Source of the DNA: DATELY01 sp035276085
GTDB taxonomy: Bacteria; Pseudomonadota; Gammaproteobacteria; Steroidobacterales; Steroidobacteraceae
DNA: 50,537 nt
Direction: 5' to 3'
Assembly (NCBI GenBank): GCA_035276085.1
Contig: DATELY010000083.1
Location: 1 to 50,537 of the forward strand
Numbering within the stretch: position 1 is the stretch's first letter; every line of letters starts with the position of its first letter. The notes under the pieces are model-generated. The model was not told the origin of the DNA. It ran no database searches and was given only the letters and a program-made list of their open reading frames with translations. Shown in pieces: positions 8,661-16,742 of the stretch. The translations under genes were made by a program, and so were the position numbers.

Positions 8661-10136
8661 ATGACTCGATTGCCTCCTCTGCGCTTGCGGAAGCGCCGCG
8701 TCCTCCTTGCCGTGCTGCTCGTCTGGGCGACCACGGCGATCTGGCAGGTGAGCAGGCCCATGCCGCCAGGGACGGATGTGCTCACCGCCAGCGTGCAGGT
8801 GCCTGCGACGGATCTGCAGTTCCTCCACGATCTCACGTACCTCGACTCGCACGGTGAGCGGCGCTCCGAGCAGGAGATCTTCGATGCCGTGTTCAAGCTG
8901 ATCGACGCGGCGCACTCCTTCATCGTCGCTGACTTCTTCCTCTGCAACGATGCGATGGGTGCCACGTCCGCTGCACATCGTGCGCTCAGCTCGGAGCTGG
9001 CCGATCACCTGCTGGCGCGCAAGGCCGCAAACTCCGGTATGCGCATAGTCTTGATCACCGATCCGGTGAACGAGATCTACGACGGGACGCGTTCGCCCAC
9101 ACTGGAGCGCTTGCGTCGCGGCGGCATCGACGTGGTCACCACCGATCTCGGTGAGCTGCGCGATTCCAATCCGTCGTACTCGGCGTTCTGGCGCCTGTTC
9201 GTGCAATGGTGGGGTAATGCTCCCGACCGCGGCTTCATGCCGAATCCATTCGGCGGCAGGCCGGAACGGATCACCTTGCGCAGTTGGCTCGCGCTGCTCA
9301 ATTTCAAAGCGAACCATCGCAAGCTCATCGTGACCGATAGTGCCGATGGCCGCCTGCACTCGCTCGTGACCTCCGCGAATCCTCACGATGCCAGCAGCGC
9401 GCATTCGAACGTTGCGATCCAGCTGTCGGGTCCGTTGGCGGCGCAGATCGCAACCAACGAGCTGGCCGTGGCGGGCTTGTCGGGATGGAAAGGGCACGTT
9501 CCCGTCGAGCAGCGCATCACCACGTCGGCAGCCGTCTCGAATGCATCGGCACTACTCACGTTCGTGACCGAGGCCGCGATCCGCGAACAATTGCTCGACC
9601 AGATGAACGCTACGAATGCGGGCGATTCAGTACAGCTCGCGATGTTCTATCTGGCACAGCGCGAGATCATTGACGCGCTCCTACGTGCCGCCGCGCGCGG
9701 CGTGCGCATCCAGCTCATTCTCGATCCGAACAAAGATGCCTTCGGTCGGCAAAAGGATGGCGTGCCCAATCGGCCGGTCGCGCATGAGCTCGTGCGCGAG
9801 AGCAATGGCCGCATCGACGTCCGCTGGTATCAGACTTCAGGCGAGCAATTCCACACGAAGCTGACGCTGATCTCGCGCGGTCAGCGGCTGTTCGCAACGC
9901 TGGGCTCGGCGAATCTCACGCGACGCAATGTGGACAACTACAACCTCGAAGCGAATGTCGCGCTCGAGGTCGCAGGCGACACGGCGCTCGCACAGGAAAT
10001 GAACACCTACTTTGCGCGTTTGTGGCGCAATGAGGGTGGCGAGTACACCTTGCCGTTCGCTCGTTTCGATGACGCGAGCCGCTGGCGGTACTGGCGCTAT
10101 CGAGTCATGGAAGCCACGGGGCTGAGCACGTTCTAG
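8661..10136 (+). CDS. Phospholipase D / cardiolipin-synthase-like protein, membrane-anchored
   Basis: 491 residues with an N-terminal signal-anchor (about 12-30) and two PLD-fold halves, so the enzyme would face the periplasm. Motif 1 is complete: HRKLIVTD (HxKx4D) followed by TSANPHD. Motif 2 keeps His and Lys (FHTKLTLIS) and the GSANLTRRN element but has Ser where Asp is usual. PLD enzymes hydrolyse phosphodiesters or transfer phosphatidyl groups. I cannot say whether it is a cardiolipin synthase or a lipase. The ATG at 8661 has no obvious ribosome site. Its TAG stop lies in the CTAG that opens an R1 repeat. Confidence 0.85.
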   Translation: MTRLPPLRLRKRRVLLAVLLVWATTAIWQVSRPMPPGTDVLTASVQVPATDLQFLHDLTYLDSHGERRSEQEIFDAVFKLIDAAHSFIVADFFLCNDAMGATSAAHRALSSELADHLLARKAANSGMRIVLITDPVNEIYDGTRSPTLERLRRGGIDVVTTDLGELRDSNPSYSAFWRLFVQWWGNAPDRGFMPNPFGGRPERITLRSWLALLNFKANHRKLIVTDSADGRLHSLVTSANPHDASSAHSNVAIQLSGPLAAQIATNELAVAGLSGWKGHVPVEQRITTSAAVSNASALLTFVTEAAIREQLLDQMNATNAGDSVQLAMFYLAQREIIDALLRAAARGVRIQLILDPNKDAFGRQKDGVPNRPVAHELVRESNGRIDVRWYQTSGEQFHTKLTLISRGQRLFATLGSANLTRRNVDNYNLEANVALEVAGDTALAQEMNTYFARLWRNEGGEYTLPFARFDDASRWRYWRYRVMEATGLSTF

Positions 10137-10273
10137 CGGCGGGTAACTATCACCGGAAGGCTAGCCAGCGAGCTGGCTTGCTGGCCAGAAGGATCCACCA
10201 GGCTTCTGGCCAGCCGACCAGCAAGCTAGCAAGCGCGATACCACGATCTCAAATCAGCTGTTACAGGCTACTG
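10133..10273. mobile_element. MITE-like palindromic element, family R1 (copy b)
   Basis: About 141 bp. The left end is CTAGCGGCGGGTAAC and the right end AATCAGCTGTTACAGG, degenerate inverted repeats matching the ends of the copies at 25.6 and 26.5 kb. The interior holds arms of CCAGCAAG/CTTGCTGG type and the sequence CAGGCTTCTGGCCAGC. The left CTAG contains the stop codon of the PLD gene. No open frame is inside. Confidence 0.7.
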
Positions 10274-10396
10274 CTGCACAGTTTCGCCAGAGCCTTTGCC
10301 GCACCGCATGTAAGGCATTGCGAATTGAACCTGACGGACCCCTGCCACTAAGCTCCGGCCCGTACGAGTCCATACCGACAACTCAGTAGACTGCAG

Positions 10397-13300
10397 TTGA
10401 GTCCAGATTACGCAGCAGTGTCTCCCGCTCCTGCGTTTCTCGCCGGCGGCGGAGAGATCGGTGAAAGCATGCGCACGCATCGCGGCGTGCGGCGCTTGCT
10501 CGGCGAGCCTGAGGTATGGCCGCAGACACTGCGCGTTGCCGTGAGCATCATGCTCAGCTCGCATCATCCCGTGTTCATCACCTGGGGCCCCGAACAGGTT
10601 TTTCTCTACAACGATGCCTGCATTCCGATCCTCGGCGCCAGGCATCCAGCCGCGTTGGGTCAATCGATCCTGCACGTGTGTTCGCAGGACGGTGGCGGAA
10701 TCGTTCCTCTGGTTCAGCGTGCGTCGGACGGCCATCCCGCATCCGCCGAAGACATTTGCGTGCTGACACAGCGAGTCGGCTATCCCGAAGAACGTTGGTT
10801 CACAGTGTCCTGCAGTCCGCTGCGCGAGGACGACGGTCAGGTGGTCGGTGTCTTCGGCACGTGCATGGAATCCACCGCGAACCGTATCGCGCAGCGGCGC
10901 ATGAATCTGCAATTGCGCCTCGGCGAGCGACTCTCGCAATTGAGCGATGTCGACAACATCCGCAGGGTTGCCGCGCAGGAGCTCGGGCTGGCCTTGGATG
11001 CCGCGCGTGTCGGCTACGCGATGAATGCAGCGGATCCGGCGCTCGCCGCAGCGCAGGATTGGTCGACTGCCGATGCGCTGGACCGGCCCATCGATTGGCA
11101 ACTGTTCGCCCCTTCCCTGCTCGACGACTTGCAAGCCGGCATTGCGCTGCGCGTGTACGACTGGAGCACCGATCCGCGCACGCGCGGCAGCCAAGGCGTC
11201 TTTGCGCCAGTGGGTGTGATGCTGGTGCCGATCCTGCAGCAGGGCAAGCTGACGACGGTGTTGTGTGTGTGCGCCGACCGGCAGCGGCATTGGAGCGATG
11301 TGGAACTCGCGCTGGCAGACGACGTCGCGTTGCGAGGCCGATTGGCGATGCAGCGTGCACGCGCGGTCCAGGCTCGCCGCCTCGCGGAGGACGCTCTCAA
11401 ACAGCAACTGATCGCGGAAAGCGATCGCCTGCGCGGGTTGTTCGCGCTGGCACCGAGCTTCATGGCGGTGTTACGCGGCCCGCAGCACGTGTTCGAGCTG
11501 GTCAACGATGCCTTGATTCGCCTGGTGGGGCGTTCGGATCTGGTCGGCAAGCCAGTTCGGGAGGCATTGCCCGATGTCGAAGGTCAGCAGGTCTTCGAGC
11601 TGCTCGACGAGGTGTATGCGAGCGGCGCCCCCCGCGTGGCGGAGGAATTCTCGCTGCAAGTGACACGGCCTGTTCCGAAGCAGCGCTTCATTTCGTTCGT
11701 GTACCAACCGCTGTTCGCTGCAGATGGCGGCGTGCAGGGCGTATTCGTCGTCGGTCACGACGTGACCGAGCAGCGTCTTGCGCACGCTGCACTGCGCGAG
11801 CAGGAAGCGCGATTGCGCCTGGCATTGCGCGCGGCGCGCATGGCGGAGATCACCATTCGCTATACCGACAACAAAGTGACGCATTCCGATAGCTGCGCTG
11901 AGATGTTCGGCTACAGTGCCGACGAGCACCTCACCGTGGAACACTTGCGCGCGCGCTATCACCCGGAGGATGCGCCCGTTATTTCCCGCCGGCGCGATGA
12001 GCTATGGGCGAGCGGCAAAAACTTCCTCGCAACCACGCATCGCATCGTGTGGCCCGACGGGTCCACGCGTTGGTTGTCGGTGCGAGGAGAGATCGAACGC
12101 TCCGTGAGCGGCGAGCCCCTGTCCGTCACGGCAGTTTACATCGACATCACGGAACAACACCGCGCGCTGCAGGCGCTGCAGCAGAGCGAAGAGCAGTTTC
12201 GTGTCTTCGCGCAGGTCATGCCGAATCACGTGTGGTTGACCGATGCGCGCGGCGAAGTGCAGTGGCTCAACGACAAGTTCTATGAGTATGCGGGCGAGTC
12301 TCGGGCGGAGAACATCACGCAGGATCTGTTGCGCCGTGTCGTGCATCCGGATGACGTCCCGCAGGCGACGGAGCGATGGATACCTGCGATGCAGACGGGC
12401 GGCGTGTTCGAAACCGAAATTCGCCTGCGCAATCGCAGCGGCGAGTACCGCTGGTTCCTCGGACGTGCTCTGCCGATTCGTAGCGAAAACGGCGAGGTCA
12501 CGCGCTGGATCGGATCGCTCACGGACATTCACGATCAGAAGGTCATTGCGGCACAGCTGGAGGCGTTGAACGCAACGTTGGAAACGCGCGTCGAAGAGCG
12601 TTCACGCGAGCTGCGCCTGGCCGAGCAAGCGTTGCTTCATGCCCAGAAGATGGAAGCCGTGGGTCAACTCACCGGCGGCATCGCGCACGACTTCAACAAT
12701 CTGCTCACCGGCATCATCGGCGGTCTCGAGCTCGTGCAGCGGCGAATGGCGAGCGGACGCATGGACGATGCCGAACGCTTCATGTCTGCCGCGCTCACGT
12801 CGGCCAACCGTGCGGCCGCGTTGACGCAGCGTCTGCTGGCCTTCTCGCGGCGGCAGCAGCTGCACGCAGAGCCGCTGCAACTGAACGATCTCATCCGCTC
12901 GATGGCCGATCTGCTGAGTCGCACGCTTGCCGAGAACATCACGCTGGATCTGCAGCTCGATCCGCAGCTGTGGCTGACCGAAGCGGATCGCAATCAGCTG
13001 GAGAGCGCACTGCTGAACGTGACCATCAACTCGCGCGACGCGATGCCCATGGGCGGTCGCATGACCGTCCGCACGTCCAATCTTCGGCTGCATGCTCAGG
13101 ATGCACGGCGTTACCCTGAGCTCGAGCCCGGTGACTATGCATTGCTCACCATCAACGACACGGGCACGGGCATGCCGCCTGAGGTGCTCGAGCGAGCATT
13201 CGATCCCTTCTTCACTACGAAACCGGTGGGACAGGGAACGGGACTCGGGTTGTCGATGATCTACGGATTCGCCAAACAGTCACGCGGCCACGTGCTTCTC

Positions 13301-13780
13301 GAAAGCGGGCTCGGTCGCGGCACGACCGTCTCGCTGTATCTGCCGCGTTACCACGGGGCGCTGCCTCAAGTCGAAGCACCGGCGCCGAGGGAGATGCCGC
13401 TGGCTCAAAAGGGCGAAACGGTGGTCATCGTCGAGGACGACGCGGCCGTGCGGATGCTCGTCGTCGACGTGTTGGAGGAGCTGGGTTACCGCTTCATCGA
13501 GGCAGCGGACAGCGCCGCGGCTGTTCCCATTCTGCAGTCCGGGCAGAGCGTGGACTTACTCATCACCGACGTTGGCTTGCCCGGCATGAATGGGCGCGAG
13601 CTCGCGCAGTTGGCACGCAAGAGCCGTCCGGCGCTGAAGGTCTTGTTCATCACTGGCTACGCGGACGACTCCATCGAGCGGCAATGGCAGCCAGCGCCGG
13701 GGATGGAGCTGCTGAGAAAGCCCTTCGCACTGGATGTGCTCGCACGCAGGATTCGGGAAATGTTGCAGCAGAAGACCTAG
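10397..13780 (+). CDS. Hybrid sensor histidine kinase with PAS, GAF and receiver domains
   Basis: 1127 residues, no transmembrane segment. Order: PAS-like domain (about 40-160, with FITWGPEQVFLYNDA), GAF-like domain (175-320), three PAS/PAC domains (345-465, 470-590, 600-715), HisKA with phospho-acceptor H764 in GGIAHDFNNLL, HATPase (N box LNVTINSRDAMP, DTGTGMPP, TGLGLSMI), and a C-terminal receiver with D1058 in LLITDVGLPGMNG. It should autophosphorylate on His and pass phosphate to its own receiver, whose output partner is unknown; no response regulator gene is adjacent. The first start in frame is TTG at 10397; conserved sequence begins soon after (FLAGGGEIGESMR). It is isolated, between the R1b repeat and a toxin-antitoxin pair. 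Confidence 0.93.
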   Translation: MSPDYAAVSPAPAFLAGGGEIGESMRTHRGVRRLLGEPEVWPQTLRVAVSIMLSSHHPVFITWGPEQVFLYNDACIPILGARHPAALGQSILHVCSQDGGGIVPLVQRASDGHPASAEDICVLTQRVGYPEERWFTVSCSPLREDDGQVVGVFGTCMESTANRIAQRRMNLQLRLGERLSQLSDVDNIRRVAAQELGLALDAARVGYAMNAADPALAAAQDWSTADALDRPIDWQLFAPSLLDDLQAGIALRVYDWSTDPRTRGSQGVFAPVGVMLVPILQQGKLTTVLCVCADRQRHWSDVELALADDVALRGRLAMQRARAVQARRLAEDALKQQLIAESDRLRGLFALAPSFMAVLRGPQHVFELVNDALIRLVGRSDLVGKPVREALPDVEGQQVFELLDEVYASGAPRVAEEFSLQVTRPVPKQRFISFVYQPLFAADGGVQGVFVVGHDVTEQRLAHAALREQEARLRLALRAARMAEITIRYTDNKVTHSDSCAEMFGYSADEHLTVEHLRARYHPEDAPVISRRRDELWASGKNFLATTHRIVWPDGSTRWLSVRGEIERSVSGEPLSVTAVYIDITEQHRALQALQQSEEQFRVFAQVMPNHVWLTDARGEVQWLNDKFYEYAGESRAENITQDLLRRVVHPDDVPQATERWIPAMQTGGVFETEIRLRNRSGEYRWFLGRALPIRSENGEVTRWIGSLTDIHDQKVIAAQLEALNATLETRVEERSRELRLAEQALLHAQKMEAVGQLTGGIAHDFNNLLTGIIGGLELVQRRMASGRMDDAERFMSAALTSANRAAALTQRLLAFSRRQQLHAEPLQLNDLIRSMADLLSRTLAENITLDLQLDPQLWLTEADRNQLESALLNVTINSRDAMPMGGRMTVRTSNLRLHAQDARRYPELEPGDYALLTINDTGTGMPPEVLERAFDPFFTTKPVGQGTGLGLSMIYGFAKQSRGHVLLESGLGRGTTVSLYLPRYHGALPQVEAPAPREMPLAQKGETVVIVEDDAAVRMLVVDVLEELGYRFIEAADSAAAVPILQSGQSVDLLITDVGLPGMNGRELAQLARKSRPALKVLFITGYADDSIERQWQPAPGMELLRKPFALDVLARRIREMLQQKT

Positions 13781-13999
13781 TGACTGTGGGTCGCACGGTG
13801 GGTGGCTATGTCCCTGAGCTTTCAAGGAACAGTGAGTGCAAGCGGGCGAAGCGCTAAGTAGCTGATCGAACGTAGATTTCAGTAAGCGAGCGAAAGTACC
13901 GAAAGCTGAGCTCTGTACCTCACGCGTACCCTGAACCGGGCATTTTTGGGAACCAACCCTCGTTTCGTTTGTTTCTTCTGTTGCATTTACTTCGATTGA

Positions 14000-14015
14000 T
14001 GGCAGTATTCTGCCA
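14000..14015. promoter_or_regulatory. Candidate toxin-antitoxin autoregulatory operator
   Basis: Perfect inverted repeat TGGCAG-TATT-CTGCCA, 16 bp before the antitoxin ATG. It overlaps a possible -10 box TATTCT (14006-14011), and TTGCAT (13981-13986) could be the -35 box. This is the expected position for self-repression. Confidence 0.5.
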
Positions 14016-14031
14016 ACGAGTGGAGACGAAC

Positions 14032-14484
14032 ATGAGTGCCGTTAGTCGGGAGACATTGCTTCCACCATCTGAGCAGGACGCGAAGCTAGCCAAAGAGAGC
14101 AGCCGGCTGCTCGCCGCCTGTATCGGACAGGGTCCTACTGCCAAGCTTCGAGTGATCGATAGTGAAGGTGTGTTTGAAGTACCCGTAGGCGCATTGCGCA
14201 TGCTCGTCGAGATCCTGGCACATATGGCTGAGGGACATGCTGTCAATCTCGTGCCAATTCATGCGGAGCTGACGACACAGGAGGCCGCTGACTTCCTGAA
14301 TGTCTCTCGTCCATTCATTGTCGGCTTGCTCGAGAAGAATGAGGTGCCTTACCGAAAGGTCGGCACGCATCGACGAATTCTCTTCAAAGATCTTCTCGCT
14401 TATCGCGAGCGCACGATGCAGCAGAGCAAACAATTGGCGGACGAGCTCGCCGGCCAGGCCCAAGAGCTCGGCATGGGTTATTGA
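14032..14484 (+). CDS. Antitoxin with excisionase-type helix-turn-helix
   Basis: 150 residues. The C-terminal half (about 78-125) is a MerR/excisionase-type winged helix: TTQEAADFLNVSRPFIVGLL followed by VPYRKVGTHRRILFKDLLAY. The N-terminal half may be the dimerisation or repressor part. Its stop codon is four bases before the PIN toxin start, so the pair is translationally coupled. This pairing (HTH antitoxin plus PIN-domain RNase) is a known toxin-antitoxin layout. The ATG at 14032 has GGAG upstream; a longer reading from 13969 would cross the candidate operator. Sequence before and within the gene is visibly less GC-rich than its neighbours, consistent with acquisition. Confidence 0.82.
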   Translation: MSAVSRETLLPPSEQDAKLAKESSRLLAACIGQGPTAKLRVIDSEGVFEVPVGALRMLVEILAHMAEGHAVNLVPIHAELTTQEAADFLNVSRPFIVGLLEKNEVPYRKVGTHRRILFKDLLAYRERTMQQSKQLADELAGQAQELGMGY

Positions 14485-14487
14485 TGC

Positions 14488-15057
14488 TTGGCTAACTTCG
14501 TTGCGATATACGATGCATGCGTGCTGTATCCAGCACCACTGCGAGATTTGTTAGTACGGCTCGCACTGACTGGATTGTTTCGCGCGAAGTGGTCAGCCCG
14601 GATTCATGAGGAATGGATTCGGTCGGTTCTGAAGAACCGACCGGACCTCACGGAAGAGCAGCTACGTCGCACATGCGATCTCATGAATCGAGCCGTGCCC
14701 GATTGTCTGGTCACAGGGCACGAAGGCCTGATCGAGCAGCTGCAGCTCCCTGACGCAGACGATCGCCACGTCCTGGCCGCAGCCATTCGTTCTCAGGCCG
14801 GTGTCATCGTCACCTTCAATCTCAAAGATTTCCCCTCTGACGCGCTCGCTCCGTACAACGTCGAGGCGCAGCATCCGGACGAATTCATTTCCCACCAGTT
14901 CGACCTCTCACCTGCCGCGCTTGCGGCCGCGGTTCGCGATCAGCGACTAGCTCTCAAGAATCCACCGCGATCGGCCCGTGAACTGCTAGATATTCTTCTC
15001 TCCACTGGACTCGCCACATCCGTCGCATCGTTGGAAACGATGATGGAGCTGCTATGA
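14488..15057 (+). CDS. PIN-domain toxin (VapC-like ribonuclease)
   Basis: 189 residues. PIN-fold acidic residues appear as D in AIYDACVLYPAPLRDLL near the N-terminus, in LPDADDRHVLAAAI in the middle and in TFNLKDFPSD. PIN toxins are magnesium-dependent endoribonucleases that cut tRNA or rRNA; the antitoxin upstream should block it. The start appears to be TTG at 14488, four bases after the antitoxin stop; the nearby ATG at 14484 is out of frame. The C-terminal 50 residues are a helical extension (SPAALAAAVRDQRLAL...). The target RNA cannot be told. Confidence 0.82.
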   Translation: MANFVAIYDACVLYPAPLRDLLVRLALTGLFRAKWSARIHEEWIRSVLKNRPDLTEEQLRRTCDLMNRAVPDCLVTGHEGLIEQLQLPDADDRHVLAAAIRSQAGVIVTFNLKDFPSDALAPYNVEAQHPDEFISHQFDLSPAALAAAVRDQRLALKNPPRSARELLDILLSTGLATSVASLETMMELL

Positions 15058-15110
15058 CTTTGACTCTCGTAATCTGCTACCAGGGCTAAATTAACAGGCC
15101 CCTGCTCGAT

Positions 15111-16673
15111 CTAGAAGCCGTCGAAGAACGAACGTGCGGCGATGAAACAGAAGGGACTGACGAGTCCGTGATAGCGCGACAGAACTTCATTGGTACCCCC
15201 GTCCGTGGCACCACTCGCGACAGCATCCGCCGCTACGATCGTCTTTGCCGTCGAGAACGCGATCTTCACCGCGCCGAACGGATCGTCGTTCGCGGCCGCC
15301 GAATCGACGTCGAGCACCGTTACGGGTGCGCCGGTCGTGGACCAATACGACTGCATGAGCTGCGTGTTCATGAAGAACACGGTTGGATCCGCATTGCCGC
15401 CGCACAGAAGCATGGGCGCGGTCGGCGTCCAGTTGCGCAAGTCGTTCCGCTTCAGATCCATGCGCAGCGGATGCTGTGGACTCGCCGCCGGCAGGCCGTC
15501 AGTCACGGCAGGAAATGCGCCGTCCGGATTTGCCTGTGCATCGGCGAGATAGCTCAGCCGATACGCATTGGTGAGGAGATGGTCGGGGCCGAAGCCGAGT
15601 GCGAACAGCGGTGCGCGCTCAGGCGGCGTGGTTGGCGGAGTGATCGCTGCAAATGCCGGATCGGGCGGCACCTCGCTGAACAGCTGCGTTGCGGGCAGGC
15701 GCCCTTGGTTCACCAGCTCGGAGCGCGAGACGTCGCTGGGCAGGAGTGTGTCGATGCCGCTCGCATAGCGTGGCTCGAAGAGGTCCGTCGTCGCCGAGTA
15801 CACGTTGCCGTAAGACTGCTGATAGCTGTTGACCAACAGCGTGGCGAACACCGGCGCACCCAGGTTCACGTTGCCGTAGAAGATGGCGTCGGCGAATGCT
15901 GCTAGCGCGTAGGGACCGGATGACGGCGCTGAGGCAGTCACGGTCATGTTCTGCGCCTGCAGGGCGCGATGCGTTGCCATGGCCACGTGTCCACCTTGCG
16001 AGTACCCCGTGATGAACAACTTGGCACTCGCACGCGTGTCGGGCGCGAATGAGGTGGGCAGTGCGCTGCGTGCGGCCGTGAGCGCATCCGTCATGTCGTT
16101 CGCCGACTGCTCGGCGTTCAAGTACGGGTGATAGGGCAGGGTCGATGTGTCGTAACCCGCATAGTTCGGCGCGACGACGATGTAGCCATGCGCGGCAAAC
16201 ACCGTCAGGAGCGCTAAGGATTCGCCGTTGTCATCCGTGCTGACCGTCGTCAGATTGAAATTGCGCTCGACCGTCGTGCCATGCGCGTACAGCAGCATGG
16301 GGCGCTCACCGCGGCACTCGCTGGCGGTTCCCGCCGGAATCATCAGCGCGCCCGACGCGGTCGTGTCTTCGCCCCTGGCGCCCACGGTGTGGTACTGCAA
16401 TTGATGCACGTCGACCCGACACAGCGGCGTGCCAGTCAACTGGGCCAGGCGAATGCTCGCCGCATTAGCGCCGAGCGCGGCAATCAAATCGGCTGCGGAA
16501 AACGAGGCGACGCGTGTTGGCGGGCTCTGTACGAGTTGACCGCGCAGCGAGCCCTGAGCGCCGCCTGTGCTGCTCTCGCCGTCGTCATTCGAATTGCATC
16601 CGCCCAGCGCGAGGCCCAGGCAAGCGATGCAAAACGGAATGAGCGCCTTGTGCCAGGAAGTAGAACGCAACAT
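15111..16673 (-). CDS. Lipoprotein alpha/beta-hydrolase (secretory lipase-like esterase)
   Basis: 520 residues counted from the ATG at 16673; a GTG one codon earlier is possible. A lipoprotein signal ends in the lipobox L-G-G-C with C26, so it should be lipid-anchored in the envelope. The alpha/beta-hydrolase core has an oxyanion-region segment MLLYAHGTTVERNF, the nucleophile elbow GYSQGG (Ser near residue 224), a likely acid residue in LCGGNADPTVFF and a likely His in SRYHGLVSPFC. The arrangement resembles secretory lipase (LIP) and related esterases; the substrate is unknown. The gene is convergent with the PIN toxin, with only 53 bp between. Confidence 0.85.
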   Translation of the reverse strand: MLRSTSWHKALIPFCIACLGLALGGCNSNDDGESSTGGAQGSLRGQLVQSPPTRVASFSAADLIAALGANAASIRLAQLTGTPLCRVDVHQLQYHTVGARGEDTTASGALMIPAGTASECRGERPMLLYAHGTTVERNFNLTTVSTDDNGESLALLTVFAAHGYIVVAPNYAGYDTSTLPYHPYLNAEQSANDMTDALTAARSALPTSFAPDTRASAKLFITGYSQGGHVAMATHRALQAQNMTVTASAPSSGPYALAAFADAIFYGNVNLGAPVFATLLVNSYQQSYGNVYSATTDLFEPRYASGIDTLLPSDVSRSELVNQGRLPATQLFSEVPPDPAFAAITPPTTPPERAPLFALGFGPDHLLTNAYRLSYLADAQANPDGAFPAVTDGLPAASPQHPLRMDLKRNDLRNWTPTAPMLLCGGNADPTVFFMNTQLMQSYWSTTGAPVTVLDVDSAAANDDPFGAVKIAFSTAKTIVAADAVASGATDGGTNEVLSRYHGLVSPFCFIAARSFFDGF

Positions 16674-16742
16674 CACTGTCGCCGAGTTCGTAGATGCTTC
16701 TTGAACTCGCTACCGTCGCGGAAGGTTCTACGCAGGCGTTGC

